Assembly (NCBI GenBank): GCA_020024235.1
Contig: JAHHUA010000056.1
Coordinates: 1 to 9,921 of the forward strand
From: Oscillospiraceae bacterium
GTDB taxonomy: Bacteria; Bacillota; Clostridia; Oscillospirales; Ruminococcaceae
Reading direction: 5' to 3'
DNA: 9,921 nt
The notes beneath the pieces were generated by a model, which ran no database searches, was not told the DNA's origin, and was given only the letters and a program-made list of their open reading frames with translations. This document shows positions 7,172-9,921 of the stretch, piece after piece. A program made the translations under genes and the position numbers. The number at the start of each line of letters is the position of its first letter. The stretch's first letter is position 1.

Positions 7172-7423
7172 TTATTTGACTGTTCCTTGTTCCAAATACA
7201 GCACATAAGTACAGCACTGACAAATAAGTTCCAAGTTATGAGCAACAATAAATACTGTTGAAACATCCTTCTCATTTTCTTTATATATACCCAAATGCAC
7301 TTCTTTATCTACAGGTTCACAAAATAATTGATAATTTACATCTTGCATAACCATATAACTTACTTTCAAAAGTTCATTTTTTATGCAGTATTTTACTTTA
7401 TTATTCCATAAAGCAGTTAGCAT
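7172..7423 (-). pseudogene. remnant of an ECF-type ABC ATPase (EcfA-like), internally deleted
   Basis: This 83-codon frame is not a complete protein. Residues 17-45 (ELLKVSYMVMQDVNYQLF, then EPVDKEVHLG) match the Q-loop region of the second ATPase domain of two-domain ECF transporter ATPases, with Gln27 as the Q-loop. Residues 56-83 (TVFIVAHNLELICQCCTYVL, ending YLEQGTVK) match the H-loop region, with His62. Everything that should lie between, including signature motif, Walker B and D-loop, is missing, roughly 90-100 residues. Walker A and the whole first domain are also gone. The apparent ATG lies inside an operator palindrome and lacks a ribosome site. It is most likely a decayed gene kept in frame by chance. 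The ATPase identity is fairly secure; function is improbable. Confidence 0.75.
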
Positions 7424-7432
7424 AAGCTAACT
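7415..7432. promoter_or_regulatory. operator copy B (AGTTAG-N6-CTAACT)
   Basis: AGTTAGCATAAGCTAACT is a perfect dyad with 7-bp arms and a 4-bp centre, lying 22 bp after the TetR stop and overlapping the start of the ATPase remnant. It matches operator copy A at 3396-3413 in 16 of 18 positions. I find no convincing leftward -35/-10 next to it, unlike copy A. It may be left over from the promoter of the lost ECF genes, or control read-through from tetR. Confidence 0.65.
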
Positions 7433-7454
7433 CATGTGTAAAAATTAAAGGGCA

Positions 7455-8072
7455 TTAAAACCCCATAATTTTTTTCCATCCGGCCTCATAAAAAGTAATG
7501 AGTTGCTTTATATATTCTGCCGCATTTTCTCTAGGAATTTCATGTACAAATATCTCAAAGTAAGCATAAAACATTCCGCTGGTCAACATATGTTCCAGCT
7601 GGGGATGTACTGTATTCATATGCATACCGTTTTGATTCATAACTTCCGAAAAATCATGGGTAGCATCACAGTCCATCTGAATCATATCATGTATCAAATT
7701 TTCATAGACTGTACCCTCCGAACAACATAAAATCAGTTTAAAAGCGTCAATATTATCATAAATATAATTTGTTATGTTGGACATTCCTGCAACTGTATAG
7801 TCAATCATATATGTACGCTGTTCTTCCGGTGGTATATTATGAAAATCGTCCAAAATCTTTTGGTACATCTCCAATATATGAGTATGCTGATCTTTTACCA
7901 AAGCATCAAACAGCTCTTCCTTGCTGTTAAAATATCCATAAAATGCTCCTGTAGTAACATTTGCTTTTTTTACAATAGTCCGCAAAGATGCACCCTGAAA
8001 ACCTTTTTGAAGAAATTCCTGACGTGCGGCTGATAAAATATTATCTAAAGTTGAATATTCATTTTCGCCCAT
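7455..8072 (-). CDS. TetR/AcrR-family transcriptional regulator
   Basis: A 205-residue TetR-family repressor. The N-terminal domain (about 9-60) contains the helix-turn-helix SLRTIVKKANVTTGAFYGYF (29-48), followed by NSKEELFDALV. The remainder is a helical ligand-binding and dimer domain with no recognised ligand. I start it at the ATG at 8072 because AAAGGAGG (8080-8087) lies 7 nt upstream and the domain begins there. An in-frame start at 8147 would put the promoter inside the gene. Its promoter carries two overlapping palindromes, so it almost certainly represses itself. No terminator separates it from the remnant and the two ABC genes, so it probably regulates them as one leftward operon. 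The inducer may be the transporter substrate. Confidence 0.92.
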   Translation of the reverse strand: MGENEYSTLDNILSAARQEFLQKGFQGASLRTIVKKANVTTGAFYGYFNSKEELFDALVKDQHTHILEMYQKILDDFHNIPPEEQRTYMIDYTVAGMSNITNYIYDNIDAFKLILCCSEGTVYENLIHDMIQMDCDATHDFSEVMNQNGMHMNTVHPQLEHMLTSGMFYAYFEIFVHEIPRENAAEYIKQLITFYEAGWKKIMGF

Positions 8073-8091
8073 GTCAATTCCTCCTTTATAT

Positions 8092-8147
8092 ATTATAACT
8101 TTGTTATATAACACTGTTATAATATCATACCCATTGTAATATGTCAA
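8092..8147 (-). promoter_or_regulatory. TetR promoter with two overlapping operators
   Basis: Read leftward, TTGACA (8142-8147) and TATTAT (8119-8124) are separated by exactly 17 bp, an almost perfect sigma-A promoter. Overlapping the -10 and running downstream is a 32-bp perfect palindrome (8092-8123) with arms ATTATAAC/GTTATAAT and core GTTATATAAC; only the two 3-bp TTT/ACT spacers deviate in sense. It resolves into two 15-bp sites, TATAAC-TTT-GTTATA (8094-8108) and TATAAC-ACT-GTTATA (8107-8121), sharing 2 bp. Repressor bound here would cover the start site. Confidence 0.82.
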
Positions 8148-8234
8148 GAAAAAATATTTTATGTACAGTAAATATACAAATGATGTTGTTTATTGAAATT
8201 TTCCTCCGTTTTTTTATATTGTACTTAAAAATAA

Positions 8235-8281
8235 AAATAACCGCTGACTTTTACACTATTTCAGTGTGTCAACGGCTATTT
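8235..8281 (-). terminator. terminator of the PilZ gene
   Basis: A 14-bp stem pairs 8235-8248 with 8268-8281. Two of its pairs are G-U wobbles only in minus-strand RNA; in the other direction they are A-C mismatches, which sets the orientation. The loop holds a second small stem (ACACT-GAAAT-AGTGT), and TTTTTATTTTT follows. It lies 10 nt below the PilZ stop codon. Confidence 0.85.
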
Positions 8282-8290
8282 TTTCATTTA

Positions 8291-8938
8291 TTAGTAGCGT
8301 TTTGTTCTTTGATTATGATGTCGTTCATTTTTGAATACAAACTGACGAATTTTAGTTTCCGTCATTGCATCCAATGAAATCCATTTACAGCCATACCCTA
8401 ATACATTGTCAGTTGCAGTGGGAATCTGATTTACAATTTCCGCATCAACGGAAAACCCTCCATCATCATTTGGCAATATTGCGGAAAATTTAAGACCTGT
8501 AGGAAGTCGTGCTTCTGAAATAAAAGACATTCCCCCTGCACTTATATTTCTTATACGAGCTTTTACCTCTATTTTAATGGGATAAGTATTTAATACAACT
8601 TCTAAATTCAGAGGTATACGCAGATCTTTTCTGATATTTGAACTTTTTTCCGGAAATCTTACTCTGTGGCCAATCCATAAACTGTAATCACACATTCCGT
8701 GATTTAAACTTATACTATTCAAAGACAAACGATAGACTGCATCATTTTCTTCATTTGTTTTAGACACAAGAAATGCCTCTGACGGAATACATTCAACATA
8801 TTGTTCCAAGATATGAATCATGAAGCAGTTTTCTGTTTCCTCGTAGTAAACATTTGCAAGTGGTTCAGAATCAACACTGTAAAGCTGTCCGCGACTGGCT
8901 GCTTTATCACAATCGCACTCTTTTATGATTGAATTCAT
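8291..8938 (-). CDS. PilZ-domain c-di-GMP-binding protein
   Basis: A 215-residue soluble protein. The C-terminal PilZ domain (about 100-205) has both c-di-GMP-binding motifs intact: RxxxR as RKDLR (103-107) and (D/N)xSxxG as NISAGG (131-136). Residues about 15-95 form a less conserved beta-rich N-terminal domain, giving a YcgR-like two-domain layout in which ligand binding would move the domains. YcgR-type proteins slow flagellar motors, but no flagellar or cyclase gene is in this window, so the output is unknown. AAGGAGA lies 8 nt before the ATG at 8938. It is a single-gene leftward unit closed by its own terminator, separated by 286 bp from the divergent response regulator. The N-terminus is cysteine-bearing (8, 10) and polar, without a signal peptide. 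Confidence 0.85.
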   Translation of the reverse strand: MNSIIKECDCDKAASRGQLYSVDSEPLANVYYEETENCFMIHILEQYVECIPSEAFLVSKTNEENDAVYRLSLNSISLNHGMCDYSLWIGHRVRFPEKSSNIRKDLRIPLNLEVVLNTYPIKIEVKARIRNISAGGMSFISEARLPTGLKFSAILPNDDGGFSVDAEIVNQIPTATDNVLGYGCKWISLDAMTETKIRQFVFKNERHHNQRTKRY

Positions 8939-9045
8939 ATGTTTTCTCCTTATTCTTTCCCCCAGTTATGTAATAAGCTTTATTAATAATATCATTTCTG
9001 CAGTCTTAGTATGCTTTTTTTATTAAAATTATTTTTAGAATGACA

Positions 9046-9077
9046 GGCAGGCAGAAAAATATATTTATCTGTCTGTC
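9046..9077 (+). repeat. inverted repeat in the PilZ/response-regulator gap
   Basis: GGCAGGCAGA (9046-9055) pairs with TCTGTCTGTC (9068-9077) across a 12-nt AT loop that is itself nearly self-complementary (AAATATATTT). Two pairs are G-U and work only in plus-strand RNA. A modest ATTTTAATT tail follows. No rightward gene lies immediately before it, so a terminator role is not obvious. It may be a regulatory hairpin or the remains of a small repeat element. Confidence 0.4.
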
Positions 9078-9198
9078 AGTATTTTAATTATATGTAATTT
9101 TTGGAAAATTGTCAAGCTGTTTATATTTTATAGAAATAATTTAAAATATCAATTATACAAAATTCCTTGTAAAAATTACTTTTAAAAGCTACAATATA

Positions 9199-9219
9199 TA
9201 TAATACAATTTAGGAAGTG
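9199..9219 (+). promoter_or_regulatory. -10 box and ribosome site of the response regulator
   Basis: TATAAT at 9199-9204 is a perfect -10 element, 20 nt before the start codon. The hexamer 17 bp upstream (TTACTT, 9176-9181) is a poor -35, so activation by a regulator is plausible. AGGAAGTGA (9212-9220) is the ribosome site. The transcript leader would be very short. Confidence 0.5.
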
Positions 9220-9224
9220 ATAAA

Positions 9225-9896
9225 ATGTACAAAATTTTAGTGGCAGAAGATGATTTTTCATTGGCTCAGGCTTTTGAAAAACAACTAACCTCATGGGGCA
9301 ACGAAGTAAAATGTGTAAAAGATTTTCAAAACCTGTTAAAAGATTTTAACAATTATAAACCTCATTTGGTTTTGCTTGATATAATGCTCCCATTTTATAA
9401 CGGTTATTACTGGTGTACAGAAATCAGAAAAATTTCCAATGTACCCATTATATTTATTTCCTCGGCATCTGATAATATGAATATTATAATGGCTATGAAT
9501 ATGGGTGGAGATGAATTTATCTCAAAACCTGTGGATTTAAGTGTTATGAATGCAAAAATCGGGGCAGTTTTACGCAGAACCTACAATATGAACAGACAAA
9601 TATCTGTTTTGGAACATAAAGGAGCTGTACTGAATTTAGATGACAGCAGCCTTATATATAACAATAAAAAAATAGAGCTAACCAAAAATGAATTTCGCAT
9701 TATGCAAACATTAATGCAAAATAAAGGTAAAATTGTAAGTCGTGAAGCTCTTATGACAAAACTTTGGCAAATGGATATGTATGTAGAAGAAAATACATTG
9801 ACTGTAAATGTAAACCGTTTGCGTAAAAAACTGGAGTATGAGGGACTTTTGGATTTTATAAAAACCAAAGTAGGAAGTGGCTACATTATAGAATAA
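9225..9896 (+). CDS. OmpR-family response regulator, BceR/GraR-like
   Basis: A 223-residue two-domain regulator. The receiver domain (1-118) has the acidic pair Asp9/Asp10, phospho-acceptor Asp52, Ser79/Ser80 and Lys101. The winged-helix output domain spans about 128-222, with NTLTVNVNRLRKKLE (190-204) as the recognition helix and VGSGYIIE at the end. The stretch PFYNGYYWCTEIRK (56-69) and SSASDNMNIIMAMNMGGDEF (79-98) are typical of the BceR/GraR/VraR-type regulators. These answer antimicrobial peptides such as bacitracin through an intramembrane-sensing kinase and a dedicated ABC transporter. The next gene begins 9 nt downstream with its ribosome site overlapping this stop (TAAGGAG), as expected for a coupled kinase. 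The peptide sensed is unknown. Placement in the subfamily is from similarity I recognise, not a search. Confidence 0.9.
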   Translation: MYKILVAEDDFSLAQAFEKQLTSWGNEVKCVKDFQNLLKDFNNYKPHLVLLDIMLPFYNGYYWCTEIRKISNVPIIFISSASDNMNIIMAMNMGGDEFISKPVDLSVMNAKIGAVLRRTYNMNRQISVLEHKGAVLNLDDSSLIYNNKKIELTKNEFRIMQTLMQNKGKIVSREALMTKLWQMDMYVEENTLTVNVNRLRKKLEYEGLLDFIKTKVGSGYIIE

Positions 9897-9905
9897 GGAG
9901 ATTTT

Positions 9906-9921
9906 ATGAAAAAATATATAA
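9906..9921 (+). CDS. start of a downstream gene, probably the partner sensor kinase (truncated by window)
   Basis: ATG at 9906 is preceded by AAGGAG (9895-9900) with a 5-nt spacer, and five codons (MKKYI) are visible before the window ends. By position after a BceR-like regulator this should be a short BceS-type histidine kinase with two N-terminal membrane segments. That identity is inferred from gene order only. Confidence 0.55.

Noticed and set aside
7096..7421. CTAACTGCT 9-mer present in inverted orientation near 7096 and 7413 as possible deletion-junction repeat
   Set aside because: Nine bases in AT-rich sequence, and the copies are inverted rather than direct, so they do not explain a deletion.
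8073..8147. Extended TetR start at 8147 giving 25 extra residues
   Set aside because: It would place the consensus promoter and operators within the coding region, while a perfect ribosome site precedes the ATG at 8072.

Overview
The window is AT-rich, uses canonical AAGGAGG-type ribosome binding sites, and carries a BceR-type regulator, a PilZ protein, an ATC-hydrolase-family protein and an ECF-type ATPase remnant. Together these suggest a chromosomal segment of an anaerobic Firmicute of the class Clostridia (gut Lachnospiraceae/Oscillospiraceae-like). I cannot name a species. There are no rRNA or tRNA genes, CRISPR arrays, transposases or phage genes.

Layout. (1) Positions 1-306 have no gene; they hold two hairpins, one of which (149-188) probably terminates the leftward padR-like gene. 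(2) At 307-2141 a PadR-family repressor is divergent from an 8-nt-overlapping gene pair encoding a FetA-like ATPase and a FetB (UPF0014) permease, a putative metal (iron) exporter. The pair ends in a strong two-way terminator that also serves the convergent gene. (3) At 2181-3373, leftward, lie an ATC-hydrolase-family protein and an isoprenylcysteine-methyltransferase-like membrane protein. The latter has a near-consensus promoter with an AGTTAG-N6-CTAACT operator just downstream of the -10. (4) At 3594-8072, leftward, a TetR regulator is followed by a gutted ECF-type ATPase remnant and then two 8-nt-overlapping exporter-fold ABC half-transporters. These resemble the YbtP/YbtQ and IrtA/IrtB siderophore-importer family. 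The TetR promoter is consensus (TTGACA-17-TATTAT) and carries two overlapping 15-bp palindromes. A second copy of the AGTTAG-N6-CTAACT operator sits immediately before the remnant. (5) At 8291-8938 is a leftward single-gene PilZ (c-di-GMP receptor) unit with a strong terminator. (6) From 9225 to the right edge is a BceR-like response regulator followed by the first codons of another gene, presumably its sensor kinase.

Together, a predicted metal exporter (FetAB) and a predicted siderophore-type importer lie within 7 kb, and one operator sequence occurs at two promoters in between. This suggests a metal-homeostasis neighbourhood, though that reading is inference. The most informative features are the decayed ECF module, the shared operator, and the double TetR palindrome. 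I did not find a clearly novel multi-gene system; the unusual points are regulatory and evolutionary.
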